Source of the DNA: Ailanthus altissimus
Lineage: Eukaryota > Streptophyta > Magnoliopsida > Sapindales > Simaroubaceae
Reading direction: 5' to 3'
DNA: 64,000 nucleotides
Assembly: GCA_946807835.1 (NCBI GenBank)
Contig: OX327686.1
Coordinates: forward strand, 7,006,001 to 7,070,000
Positions 48,961 through 61,448 of this stretch are shown in pieces (within the stretch, counting starts at the first letter, position 1; the number at the start of each line of letters is the position of its first letter). The notes below the pieces were generated by a model. It was not told the DNA's origin. It did not search any database and saw only the letters and a program-made list of their open reading frames with translations. The position numbers and the translations under genes are program-made.

Positions 48961-50682
48961 GAAATGTTAAAATGCGATCAGCCTAGTTCAGGATTTATTT
49001 ATAAAACTTGTGAATTATCGTATAATAAAAATTAAAAAAGTTAACAATTATGTAACATATTAATTAAGATATAAAATATGTATTTTTATTTTATAAACTT
49101 GACACTAATATTAAACCAACTTTAAAGTGGGATACAAATTATATAAGTGAAGTAGTATTGATTATATAATCAGCAATGTTAATATACAAAGATCTCAAGT
49201 TAAAAGAGTTTAAAGAGGACTTTGATATAAAAGATTTAAAAGAAAAAGTATCGATCTCAAGATGTCCTTAAATTAAGGGTATATTTTTCGAGTTGGTTAG
49301 AATAATGATCAAAATTCAATTACTTTATTTAGTTAAACTCCTAAATAAGAAAAAATAAGTTAACACTCTTTGAACTAGTTAGAACAATGATTGAAATCTA
49401 ATTATTTTGTTCGATTATACTCTTAAAGGAGAATTGCAATTTTTTCGAACTAATCAAAATAATAATTGAAGTCTAACTACCTTATTTAGTCAGACTCACC
49501 ACTCACATAACTAGACAGAATAATAGTCGAACACTGACTGTCCTGTTCGACTATGCTATAAACGAAGAGAAAAAAATATTTGCATATTTAAGTAAGAAAA
49601 GGTCCAAACATGATTATCTTGAAGAATCAAAATAGTCGTTAAAAAAGACTTAACTTATAAAAGATGTAGAGTGTTATAGATAAAATTAAGTTTATCAAAA
49701 AAAAATTTCTAAGATACAAGAATATTCCTAAAAACACAATGCATATATTACTAATGCAAAAAAAGAAAAAAAAAATTAAGAGCAATTTTAAAAAAACTCT
49801 GATAACAAAAATTTAAGAAAAGAAAGTCTATAAAGATACCAACATAAAAAATGATTCTAAAAGCAACAAATAAATCCTAAGTCCTCACTCTATAAAAAGG
49901 GAGAAAATTAGCATTAGAAACCATGAAAAAAAAAAAGAGATGTCAAGATCAATTTTATCACAAAAGAAGTATCTACAAATATATATATATATATATATAA
50001 GCAAAGTCATCGCTCATTCTCTCTAACTTTTCTGACTTTATTATCTCTTTTTTCAGGTCCTTATCAACTTAGTATCAAAATGTCTATGTTAAAAAAATAT
50101 TCAACGCGACATCACATCTTGTTTTATTACAAGATTCTCATTAGACATTATATTTATGAAGAAAAAAATATCTTTTTGGTCTAGTTTTTAGTTCCATCCT
50201 TGCCAGTTAAAGTCAAACTTATCTAGAGAAATAAAATTAACTCATTGACTCATAGTTATCAAATTTTGAGATCAATAATTATATTTTATCTTCCGACTAT
50301 GTATTTTATTATGATATACTATTTATTAACAAGTACAATGCAATTAAAATGTCAAAAAAACAATACTTGTCTTTTAATTAGTGTCAAATCAATAAAAATA
50401 CAAATATATAATTGTAGCATTATTATTATAGAATATATGCACCATATTTAAAAATTACACATTATTCTAAATATATATATATATATATATATAAAACACT
50501 ATTATGTGTTTAATAAAATTGCACTTGTTGTAAAAGAAAAAAAAAGTCATAAAGGAAATTAACTCATAATGTATTTGGTTGAATTCTTATTTGAAGGATT
50601 GCATTGTAAAAATGTCATCATAAAAGTTTTTTTGAGTTTCTCGTTGTTAGAGTGTGTAGATTTTGTATAACGGCAACATCAT
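48961..50682. other. AT-rich intergenic DNA with (AT)n tracts
   Basis: No gene. Three loosely similar lines around 49280-49500 (variants of 'gttagaataatgatcaaaattcaattac') suggest a decayed short tandem repeat. (AT)n tracts lie at about 49979-49999 and 50472-50492. Confidence 0.45.
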
Positions 50683-51549
50683 TAAGGGTGACAGAATTTT
50701 CTACAAAGTTGGGGCTTTTGAGACCCGTTTTAAATAGAATAAATTTTGAATTACATTTTTATTATTTTTTAGATATGGGGCAAGTATAGGGAAGCCAATC
50801 CATCTTAAAATTAAATTTAAGTTGGGGATAGGGATGGTTTGGTTTCTCTAAACCCAATTCAAAAACTCGATTTAATAACACAATTAAAAAAATCTTAATA
50901 ATAGTCATTATTCTCCTTAAAAAATTAAAAACTATTTTTATTATTGAAATGAAAAAGAGCTTTTCATTCTTTAATGTTGCTAAAATATAAACATTCCAAA
51001 ATTTTTCTTTTTCTTTTTTATTAAACTAGTTATTTAGTATCATATAGGAAATTAAAATAAAGAATGAAAAAACTTATCTAGTTGCATTTGGTCTCTTGTT
51101 AACCGTTTTACCAATTTATTATTAAAAATTAACTTATTATCACATGAGGCTCTCAAGCAAAAGATTAAAAGTTTGCTTGCAGAAGTTTTATGATGTTACT
51201 ATTTCTTTTTATTAAGTTTTTTAATTATTAAAATTTATAATTTATAAAAAAAACTTTGAATTTCAAAATAATTCATTTGAGATACTTTTCTTTTGGTATA
51301 TTATCATTATATTGGTAAAAGATTATTTTATACAATTAAATTAGTATAAATTAAAGAATATTTAAAGATATTTATTAAAAAAAATAGGTATAGGGTACCT
51401 ATGGGGATCCCATCCCCATTTAGGAATTTTTCACCCCGAATTCGAATTACATAAATTAGGTATGAGATAGGTATGGAGAGTATCATCCCATGCGGATATG
51501 GAGATAGGGAATGTAATCCCCACCCCAACCTACCCCATTATCAACCTTA
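50683..51549. mobile_element. Non-autonomous hAT-like element
   Basis: The left end TAAGGGTGACAGAATTTTC and the reverse complement of the right end TAAGGTTGATAATGGGG share the TARGGnTGA(C/T)A start typical of many plant hAT elements. GGGG-rich subterminal DNA lies inside the right end. Flanking octamers AACATCAT (50675-50682) and GACATTAT (51550-51557) match at 6 of 8 with two transitions, as an aged 8-bp hAT TSD would. Length 867 bp; no transposase. Confidence 0.6.
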
Positions 51550-51557
51550 GACATTAT

Positions 51558-52046
51558 CGAGTTTAACCAGTGTTGAGTGACTTTTTTTGGCGGCATTGAA
51601 TTTGTTTAGATCTCAACCTATCTCACTTCTTCAAGTTTGCTTATTTTACCTTTTTGAAATATGTATCTAGGTTTATGTTCTTCTTCTTTATATAATATTT
51701 TGTAAGAAAGTTGTAGATAAAAAGAGAAAAGATGTTAAAATTTTGAGTAATTGAATGTTGTATTTGAGCTCTGACTTCAACAAGGTTTGAAATTTTTTTT
51801 AAATAGCTCAAAATTTAGGATCATTATCATTTTTAACCCCAAACAAAATTCTTAATATTTTGTAGTTAAAGAATTTAAAAATGGACAAAATTACTCTCAT
51901 TATTATTTTATCTCTTTTTAAATAAACCTTCCCAAACTATCCATAATACTTGAAACAAATAGAAAATTTGAAATAAAATACTCTAAATCGACGATATTGA
52001 GATAATCAACAATATGGCTAATACTTGATAAGTTATTTAAATTCAA
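51558..52046. other. AT-rich intergenic DNA, no gene
   Basis: Nothing recognisable between the hAT-like element and the TRIM. Confidence 0.5.
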
Positions 52047-52514
52047 TATCACATTTTACATTGTTTGTGAAGATAAGCCTGAAATAGCTTATAAGACTTG
52101 ACCAATTTTAACTATATTGACGTGTTTTAGGTGAAAGATGTTTGTGTGAAACCTAAAAGTAAATTTATAAGGGTGAAAGACATGTGCTTTAAAACTCAAA
52201 GTGGACAATATTTACTTGGTTGTTGGCCCGAGTGCTAAAGATGGTATCAGAGTAAGCTCGTGACCTAATGTACAAATTAGTTGACCCTCACAAAGATGCA
52301 AGTTTCTAAAGGAGGGAAGATTGTCATATCCTACATTGTTCGTGAATATAAGTCTGAGATAGTTTATAATGTTTGGCTCCCTCTAACTAAATAGATGCAT
52401 TTTGAGTGAAGAACACTTATGTGAAGCTCAAAAGCAAATTCGTAAAAGTGAAAGACACGTGTGTGAAGCTTAAAGTGAACAATATCTAATTGGTTGTTGA
52501 GTCTGAGTGTTATA
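52047..52514 (+). mobile_element. TRIM retrotransposon, 468 bp, complete structure
   Basis: Two direct repeats of about 193 bp (52047-52240 and 52322-52514) act as LTRs. The shared course is TACATTG.TCGTGAA..TAAG, then 'gtgaaagacayGTG', 'AAAGTGRACAATAT' and 'TTGGTTGTTG'. A primer site TGGTATCAGAG (52242-52252) follows the first, and a polypurine tract AAAGGAGGGAAGA (52308-52320) precedes the second, which begins TGTCATATCC. Flanks TTCAA and TTTAA match at 4 of 5, a probable worn TSD. No coding capacity. It belongs to a widespread plant family of miniature LTR elements, whose LTRs often read '...ggacaatatc.ggttg'. Confidence 0.82.
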
Positions 52515-53260
52515 TTTAAAATATAGTGTAATAATGATATGTTTGTTCCATAATATATGAAAGATGATATGATATTAGTAGATTGTGAGAAAAATAGTTT
52601 AATAGAAGTAGATTGTAAGAAAAAATACCATAACTTTGCCAAAGTTGCTTGAAAAAACTGATCGACAGTGGCAAAGAAACTAAAGGTAGGCTACACACAG
52701 CACTCGTAGGCCACATGTTGTATTTGCTCAGCCTTTTAGCTCTTGCACACTGCGTCCAATGCCGCTATGTGCATACATACATGTTTGAAAATAAATAATA
52801 AATAAATTTTTAATTTTAGTTTTTTTAATATTTTTTATAATTATAGCTTGTCACATTAAATAAATAAATAAATTGTTAAATTGTATTTAATTAAATAGTT
52901 TATTAATTTTTATTTATTTAATTAGTATATTTAATTTAGGGAAATTATTGTATTTAATTAATTTATTAAATAAAAATAGTATATTTAGTATTAATTTGTT
53001 AGTAGAGTATTTAATTTAATTAATTTATTAAGTAAAAATTGTATTATGAATTCATTAGTTGATTAATTATTATTTTTAAATAATCCATGTTTGTTTAGTT
53101 AGTGTATTGAAATTATGTAATTATTATGTTTATAAAATTTTTTATTTGATTTTATTTTGTGAATTTAATTAATTAATTAATTTATTTTTTCTTATATATT
53201 GGTTGTTTTAATTTGTCTTGTTATTCATTTTTACATAAAGCATAATGTGTCCAAATAAAT
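52515..53260. other. AT-rich intergenic DNA, no gene
   Basis: Strongly AT-rich with long TTAATTAA-like runs; nothing coding. Confidence 0.5.
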
Positions 53261-53526
53261 TAGAATTCTAGCCTATAAGTTCTTCCGAGCGTCATTTACA
53301 TCATACTCAAAAGTTATGAGTCTTAGACCTTATAAGATATAAGCTGATGTCCACTCAAACAAAATTATTCAGCACGACAGTAAAATATTTAGTTTTTAGG
53401 AATTTTGGTGCATGAAATTTTATTACAGCGGGTTGAAACTAGAAATCTATATGAAGAGATTATTAGTTGATTTGAGAGTTGATAAAGAAATTAGGTAATC
53501 GATTATCAAAGAAATACTTTGGTGGT

Positions 53527-54972
53527 TGATAAGGGCAAATTTGTCATATATTTTCTCATGTTTTTATTATTGATATTTTATGATTTTATGAGAATAGATG
53601 GCTATTTATGTGTATTATTGTTATTTATAGGGACTTGAACGAAATTTAAAGAAAGAACGCAAAAGGAGCAAAAACAGGGACTAAAATGTAAAGATTTCAA
53701 AGTATGTGTCCATCGCCTCAGCGCCACAAGGATTTTAGCCCCAGCGCTGAAATAGTGATCGAAATAAGAAAAACGACCTGCTTAAGTCGCGTCTAGCGCC
53801 CCAGCGCCAGAAACACACCGCGCCAGCGGTGAAGCCGTTTTCATGCAGCGCCCCAGCGCCAAGATCCCACCGCTCCAGCGGTGAAGACTTTTTCACGCGT
53901 CGCCCCAGCGACAGATGCATAGCGCGCCAGCGGTAGTGCGAGTCCTAGTCCGACGAGAATTGAGATTTTCAAGCTCAAATCAATCCCTATATAAAGCCAC
54001 TCGTTCCCAGCCTTCAAGAATCAATCCAAGACGACCCAAGAGCACCAAGAATACAGAGCACAAGTCTTGGAGAGCAATAGGAGCTTAATTGAAGCATCTT
54101 TAGAGAGAGATACAAGACGTTCTTCGGCATCAAGAGTTTCTAGGCAGCGCAATTAAGAGCAATTCGACGTCTATATCGGTTTGCTAATAATTGTATCATG
54201 TTTTATAATTATTTTTACTGCTGTTCTCTTGTAGCCATGAGCTAACTTATTTTCTAGGGTTAATATTTGAACTCAATATGTGTGCTTAATTGCCATATCT
54301 TTTAGTATTTAATAAACTTAGTCCTTTATTATTTAAATTACTTGTGTTTAATGCTTCAATATATCTGGCCAATATATGGTGAATGAATTGGTAATATTTT
54401 GATAAACTCGGAAGAGGAATCATAATATTTAGACCTAGGTAATTTGATGCATGATTGTAGAGTAACATTCAATGTTGCATATGCAAGTTTCAACTTAGGA
54501 TAGGAATATACCTAATTGGCATGTATGATCAATAAGACCTAATCTTAATGAATCTTAATTTATTACAAGTACCATAGGAATATAGGTATTTGGTAAATTA
54601 GGGTATACTTGCATGACCTTGGAAGAGGCTTGTGAATACATTAGTGTCTTGATCAATAATAAAGACTAAGTGAGTTAAATATTAGAGGGTTAATCATTAA
54701 AAAGCATATTGAGGGATAATATTAATCCTAGGTTCTCTCTACGTTGCTATATCTTTAAATCTCATTGCATTGTGTTTTTGTGTTATATTTCTTACATTCA
54801 TTCTTAGATTTTTATTTTTCTGAATAATTATTAGGAAGATATAATTTTAGTAATTGGTTAAAAAGAAAGAATTATCCCTGTGGGTTCGACATCCGACTTA
54901 TTTAGTCTCTTTATTACTTGCATACGATAGTGTATACTTGCACTTAATTTATGATATAAAAATATCGCATCA
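53527..54972 (+). mobile_element. Solo LTR (Gypsy-like family A), copy 2
   Basis: 1446 bp, starting TGATAAGGGC and ending ATATCGCATCA, with a perfect TSD GTGGT at 53522-53526 and 54973-54977. It is close to 1368-2827 along its whole length. A TATA box TATATAAA at 53988-53995 lies about 50 bp after a GC-rich hairpin array. No internal region. It interrupts a DUF1985 fragment. Confidence 0.93.
53713..53940 (+). repeat. GC-rich NCCA-loop mini-hairpin array in solo LTR copy 2
   Basis: Six perfect small hairpins, each with a 4-nt NCCA loop, occur in about 140 bp: GCGC-CCCA-GCGC (53796-53807 and 53848-53859), ACCGC-GCCA-GCGGT (53817-53830), CACCGC-TCCA-GCGGTG (53868-53883), GTCGC-CCCA-GCGAC (53899-53912), CGC-GCCA-GCG (53923-53932). 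A CTCA-loop version is at 53714-53723. Stems differ but remain matched. Confidence 0.85.
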
Positions 54973-55560
54973 GTGGTCAAAAATAATTTGACATATAAGG
55001 AGGTAGATAATTGTTTTAATGCATTGGACTTGCATCAAGTTGACGATGAAGATGTAATAAATTTATGTTTATTGTATTTTCTTCATCATGATTTAATGTC
55101 ATGTAACGAGCGTAAAGGTAATTAAAACTTTGTGCTAAGTACAGTTCATGATCTTGATAAGTTTAATAATTACCTATGCGGTAAAGTTGCATAAAAAGTA
55201 ACATGCAACTGACTTAGCACAATGACCTTGAAAAAGTTACAAAAAGTCGGAAAAGTTCTTGCTAAGGACAACAAAGAGAAATATAATGTATATGAATTTT
55301 TGTATAGCTTTTAAGTGTGTAATTTTCTTGATTCATTATTGAAGTTAATTTTTTTATAAGCTTAATTTGTTATTTTTATATCTAAGATTCGGATTTACAA
55401 GACAATAATAGTTTGTGGTGAGATTTTTGCACGTCTACTTAGTGACCATTTCTTGTACATTCTCAATTGGCATAACAGGGGGATTCCACTGTTTAAAGAT
55501 GTTGAAGATTGGGTTTTGAATAAGAATGTTGTATGTTTTTAATCTATATTATCACCTTTA

Positions 55561-57560
55561 CATATAATATTATAATTTTTTTTGTTATATTTAACAATTC
55601 TATGAGATATATATATATATATATATTTGTAAGTTTTAGAGGTACATTATAAGTAAATATTGAAAGAATATAAAAAGAAAGAGAAAGCCATCAAGTTGAT
55701 TAAAAAAAATTAAGGATTCTATCATAGAGCTATGTTGGGGACCTTACATTTGATAGTATTGTAACATATGTCTGTTTTACAAACTTTGGGATAATATAGA
55801 TGTTGAGGGTCGCTAGGATGAATAAGCCTGGCAAGTATTTGGAGCAATGATATATTATTTTGGATGATTTGTTTAACAAAATTATCTTAATAAGTATATT
55901 AAATTATAGATCGATTATAATTATTTACGTATAGTTTAAATAGAATGTGTCATCAAATTATGATGACGTTGCAAATAAGATTGATGATATGCAGGAATAG
56001 TTAAGGCTAGACAAAGTAGAGGTAATACAAAGGATGGACTGAGACAAAATTATTTTTTCAAAGAGTGAATCAAGTCTAAGACAATATTATACATCAGATG
56101 ATGTTGTATTTCTAATCATGTAATAGTATGGTAGACACAAATCAAACTACGGTAAGGAAATGAATATAGGTTACATAATATTAGATTGATGACGTTCAGA
56201 TTCCACTAGCTGGGTATGACTTACAGTTAGACATACAATATTAGTATAACAATCCCATAAGTGTGCAAATCTTACTTGATGCTATAAAAAGGACAAGGAT
56301 GTTTGGGTACTAGTACAAGACTACATGAGTAAAACACACCTTATTTATCAATCTCATATTAAGGAAGATAAAAATAAAGAAAGACATAACTCCAAGTATA
56401 ACCTTCATACGATGAGATTGAGGTGGACATGTTTTCATTACGATTGATAGACTTGATCGTCCAAATAGAGTTTGAAACTAAGGTTTATAATGGCGAGGGT
56501 CATGCCAGTGCATCTAAGATTGATGCTGACTCGTCATGGTTTTATCAGCTCTTAAATGATTGATTAGATAATTTTGTAAAGCCATAAGTATTCTTGTATT
56601 TTTTTTAATTTAACTATTAAACTAACTCATCTATATTGAAAAAAAAAAATTATGCTAGGAGGAAGAACATGTGATAGAAATCTATTTATTCTCATCTATA
56701 TTCCTTGCATTGCTTTCATTTTTTACACAACTTCATTTAATATGGCCAGTTAAGAGTTTTGTACAAGTCGTGTACTATCATCTATATCCTTGTAATGATT
56801 TAATTTTTTTTTCTTTTACAAGACTTAAATTTAACGGGTCTTGTAAGTATTTTGTACTAATTGTGTACTATAATATATTTTATTATATTGTTTATGTCTT
56901 TATTACATGAAGAATAATTAAGGGTATTAGTTACAAAAATCCAAAAAAATTGTGTCAACTCTAAAATATTTCTCTGGACTAACAAATTTCCTCGCTCTAT
57001 TATTTTTAAGCTCACATAGTCAGGATGTAATGGGGAACTTAATGAAGTATTATACCTTTTTTTTTGTCTTTCCTTCTCCATTTCATCTCACTCCCTTTAC
57101 TAATCTAGTCATGTCATGTTACTGGTAAATATAGCTATGAACCCTAAGTTTAGACACCAATATTGAATCATGAGACCATGTGGTGCATATTTCAAGTTGA
57201 GTTCCTTGCCCGTACTTAATCTTCCTCATCAAGCCGCATATCTTTTGCACTATAAAATATTTCAACCTTTCTCTCAGTTAGACTAACTTATAGTTGGTGA
57301 TTCTTGAAGGAGACAACATCAATAGATTAATGGACAAGTTAGCAAGTTATAACACATTTCAGATGTGAGTTAGTTGTATTTGACTCATAATGACTAGTTT
57401 TATAACACTTTTTATACATGCAAGGTAGAATATTATTTATGCATAATGGTTGAATCTCACTGCTTTTTGTTCCTTGATATTCTTGTTTATTACACCTTAT
57501 GTCCATCTATCCTTCACATTTTGAGATCTTAAAGTTATGCATTACAAGACAACAATATTT
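55561..57560. other. AT-rich DNA, possible continuation of the DUF1985 element
   Basis: No clear domain. A (AT)n tract lies at about 55607-55627. Fragments such as the Lys-rich KEYKKKEKAIKLIKK (about 55660-55705) may belong to the preceding pseudogene. Confidence 0.35.
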
Positions 57561-58712
57561 TAAAACATATCCATACTTCATCTCTGAATAGAATGATTTG
57601 GAAGAACTCAAGGGATAGAAACCTCACTCTCAAAGATAGCTATAATTCTATTTGGAGGCTACTTCAAAATGAAATTCTCACAGATGATAACTTAAAAAAT
57701 AGAGGAATATGTGTAGTTTTTGTCTGCTTGCTGTGTGATACATACAACTGTATTGAGTTTACAAATAATATTTTTGTGAGATGTTCCTTACCAAATGATT
57801 TTGGAACTAGATATCATCAAAGTTTGGCACTTATGTTGCTTTGGATGAGTCTCTGAATGATTTATAGCACTCCATTACAAGTAAGTCATTTAGCCTTTAA
57901 CTTTTTAATTTTTTAATTTTTGAATTCTTGCATTCTATTATTTGTTCTACTCAATTTGAAAATGCAGGAACAATCTTTGATTTCAAAATATTCCCCCATC
58001 TATTTTTTGAATCCACATTGATTGCTCTCATCACATTCGTTATTTTACAAAAATTTTCCCTAACTTTGCACTTGGTAATGATCGAAAAATTCTGAAGGAT
58101 TTGAGCTTGCCTCACTCATTACCCCGTGCTCTAGGTATTTACACTCTAAGATGGAGTCCACCAACTGTAGGATGGATCAAAATTAACATAGATGAGACGT
58201 TCAAGGGAAATCCTAAATTTGCAGCTTATGTGACCGTTTTTAAAGATGAGAAAGGCAACTTTCTTAGAGGTTTCAGTTGCCTCCCTAGCATGTGCACGAC
58301 CTACTACACAGAGACAACACTTGTGATTTACAAGATCGAGCAAGCTTTGAATAAAGGTTGGTATAATATAATCATTGAATGTGACTCTATGTTAGTGGTA
58401 TGTCTTCTTTCTAATGTTACTGGTATATCTTCATTCCATGTTAGTGGTATGTCTTCTTTTCATTATAATCTCCAATCCCTTTTGCAATTTCATACTCGTT
58501 GAATTAATTGGAGACATTTTTGCTCCAAGATTTCTTTTTTCTATTAGCATACTTTTCGTGAGACTAATATTATAGCTGATAAACTAGTAAATTTAGGGGT
58601 ACATTATAATAACTTTACTTAGTGGTTTAATCTCCCTAATAACATTTTGGACCAGCAATTCAAAGATATTAATAGTTCAATTCATACTATTTTGTTTAAA
58701 TTGTCATGATTA
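57561..58712 (+). pseudogene. LINE (L1-type) C-terminal remnant: zf-RVT and RNase H
   Basis: MIWKNSRDRNLTLKDSYNSI (57593 on) followed by LTDDNLKNRGICVVFVCLLC is the zinc-binding region after reverse transcriptase in plant LINEs, with an internal deletion. An RNase H-like domain follows at 58101-58502 (WSPPTVGWIKINIDETFKGN, EKGNFLRGFSCL, YYTETTLVIYKIEQALNKGW, IIIECDSMLVV) and continues past a stop to REANIIADKLVNLGVHYNNF near 58555-58615. The first catalytic Asp (NID) and the Glu (TE) and Asp (ECD) positions are still seen. No upstream endonuclease or RT body, so it is a truncated copy. Confidence 0.72.
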
Positions 58713-58803
58713 TTTTATATACTGTAACCTTTTTCTTTTGAGGGATAAGGTATATGCTCCCTTGATTAGGTGTCATTATTGTTTTTTTATTAATTTTACT
58801 TTC

Positions 58804-58927
58804 CTCTCTCATCTTAACAAGAGTTTATTTTTTTAAAATATTCATACTTCATCTTTATAATTACACTCTCTCATCTTAACGAGAGTTTATTTTTTAAAAA
58901 TATCCATACTTCATCTTTATAATTACA
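58804..58927. repeat. 62-bp tandem duplication
   Basis: Two adjacent copies (58804-58865 and 58866-58927), each starting CTCTCTCATCTTAAC and ending TCTTTATAATTACA, differ at about three bases. A related 'ttttaaaacatatccatacttcatct' occurs just before the LINE fragment at about 57558-57583. Confidence 0.92.
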
Positions 58928-60172
58928 CTAGTAATTCAACAGATGTGAGACTGTTTTATCTCTATCATTAAATTATATTTTACAAGATTTTATGTGAATT
59001 TGAATATTCTCGTATTACTACTACAAAAATGTTTTATTTATAAGTGGTAAAACAACTTAGTTAGTCGAGCTCATATTGAATTCATTATAGACTCATTTAT
59101 TTTGACTTGACCTAAATATAACCCGTTTAATAAATAGGTGATATGACTTGTTATTAAATGAGTTATATTTGTGTTAATGGGTCAATATAGTCTACTATGC
59201 TATTAATAACTAGTAATTTATCTATAACTTGCTAAAACATTTAACAAGTTAACTAATTCTTTATTTGTTTACTAACACACTAACCCGCAACCTATTTTAC
59301 CTAAAATTAATAAAACTAATTAGATAAATTTTCATGAAAACACATTCTCTCCAAACTTCTTAACCGATTTACATACAATAACAGAAGTGGAAACCTAAAG
59401 TCAAAGTCTTATGAATATAATACAATACAATTCCTATTAACACATAAAATGATGAAAATCCAAACCTAAAGTCTTACAACATAGTTCATATTACTTACAT
59501 AAAAAATCCTAAGTTAGCCTTAAACATCCCAAAAATTCCATCAAAGTCAAACAAGCTACAAATGATTACGAGTCCATTTTTCTAACTATTAGAAATTGCA
59601 TCCTCCTAAAATATGCTAAGCACCAATCATATTTCATAGAAGGCAAGACTAGAAAAAGCTCTAACCCTGCAAAACAAGTTAAAGATAAGGAATTTTTTTT
59701 AAAAAAAAAATGTAAAGTTTAAGTTAAACTTAAATTAACTGAAGAAAAAGAACTCTAATTGATCAAACCTATTATTTACCGGTGAACATGCCACTTTTTG
59801 TAGATGGAGGATGATTGATTGATAAGTTATTCATATTTTCAGTCAATTCCTCCCATTTCATACTTTCATTTGACATAGTCATTGAAAAAAATCATATAGA
59901 ACATTAATAGTCATCATAAAGGAAAGAAAATAAACTCATCCAAAATTTTAAACATCAAACTAGAACATATAAAAATATCATTGCCAGAATTATTCTATAT
60001 CTGATATCACCAATATTAAAATGTTCAGGCTCATCAAGTGTAATGCTTGACTCTTGAGAAATTTGATAAATAAGATAACGTTTATAGTAAGAAAAAAAAA
60101 TACAAGCAACATAAAAGACTATCTGTCATTTTTAAGTGTGAATCTCATGTGCAAACTAAAGATTCTTTAATT
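58928..60172. other. Intergenic DNA, no gene
   Basis: AT-rich. 'acccgtttaataaatagg' near 59116 resembles, in inverse orientation, 'attaataaacgggtcaa' near 60258, hinting at decayed hAT-like sequence on both sides. Confidence 0.4.
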
Positions 60173-60798
60173 TAGGGATAGTAAAATGGGCTATGATACG
60201 TTATTTGATATAAATTTGATATGCTTTAAGTGAATATGGGTAAAGAACATTGATACGATTAATAAACGGGTCAAATTCTTATTATTCATTTATTAATGTG
60301 TTTATTATTTTAAGTCATGTTTAATTAAATTACAAGATTAAATAAAATTATAAATATATATAATTGAAAATCAAAACCCTAATATATCTAAGCTCTAAAC
60401 ACCATTTTCTTTCAATTATGTTAGATGAATTTTATTTTTTTAATTGTGTTAGAATAATTTTACTATTAGATGTATTAAATACTTGATTTTTTGATATAAT
60501 TTTAAAATTTATTAATTGTGACTTAAACGTATTTTAAACGAATTGAATTTGGTGTAATTATTCGTTTAAAGGAATATAATCGTAAACAAATCAAATCGTA
60601 TATAATTGTATGAATGAATTGAATTTGATTAATTTATTTAAACGTGTTTAATCGTATCATATCGTGTGATTTATTTATTAAACAAATTAAATTTGTGTCT
60701 GAGTATCTGATTCATTTGATAAATAAATACAATAAAAATTTATTAATATCTTATATTGATACAATACAAACACAATTGTTTACAAATTGCTACCCCTA
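60173..60798. mobile_element. Possible small hAT-like element
   Basis: The left end TAGGGATAGTAAA and the reverse complement of the right end TAGGGGTAGCAAT form a short imperfect inverted repeat 626 bp apart. Flanking octamers (CTTTAATT / ATTTCACT) agree at only 5 of 8, so the TSD is doubtful. No transposase. Confidence 0.35.
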
Positions 60799-61448
60799 AT
60801 TTCACTTCAGTGCAATTCAATATTAATCAAAAACTCAATCACCAATATTGAAAGCCAATTTAAATGCAATTGTTGATATTAGAAAGGTTATAATATCATT
60901 GGCTATAAAAGCGAGATTAAGATAATAAAATTATTTTTTTCTTCAAAAGATTAAAATATTTAAATCAACACTCCTAACAATTCATGGTTCATCTAAATCA
61001 AACTCTAACAATGTCTTTTTGGACAAAAGCACCAATTAAAAAAAACAAAATAAAAAATAATTGTATAATAATAATAAATTACAATTATACTTTTAAAATT
61101 TTCCTCAAGTCATGAATTTAACTTCCTTTTGCCTTTGGAATTATGTGTCTGACTTGAACTCGCATCATGAGCTTACGTGAAAGTTGTGGTGATAGAAGAA
61201 GATAAAGTTGAATGGAGTATATGTTCATTACATAATAAAAACAATTTGTCTTGTCACTTGAATGATAACCTTAAACCTTTATGTATGCCTACTCAATAAA
61301 CTTCATCCTATAACGAGGATCTAAAATTATAGCTATTGCCAATATGATGCAGAAGTCCAATACTTCAATTATTTCTCTTCTTTCTCCTCACTCAATAAAC
61401 ACACGGAAGTTTAAATTTATAATGAGATTCTTTGACCTTTAAATGATA
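60799..61448. other. Intergenic DNA, no gene
   Basis: AT-rich sequence upstream of the Copia LTR; nothing recognisable. Confidence 0.45.

Larger units (their letters stand above)
53261..55560 (+). pseudogene. DUF1985 (MULE/Ulp1-associated) fragment split by a solo LTR
   Basis: Left of the LTR a frame ends RLSKKYFGG (about 53490-53526). Right of it the translation gives LHQVDDEDVINLCLLYFLHH (about 55035-55090), VHDLDKFNNYLCGKVA (about 55145-55190) and, after a decayed intron-like gap, LLSDHFLYILNWHNRGIPLF (about 55435-55495). This is the order of the plant DUF1985 domain, found in proteins with Ulp1-like C48 peptidase domains spread by Mutator-like elements. No peptidase domain could be read downstream. 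Stops and shifts show it is dead. Confidence 0.65.
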
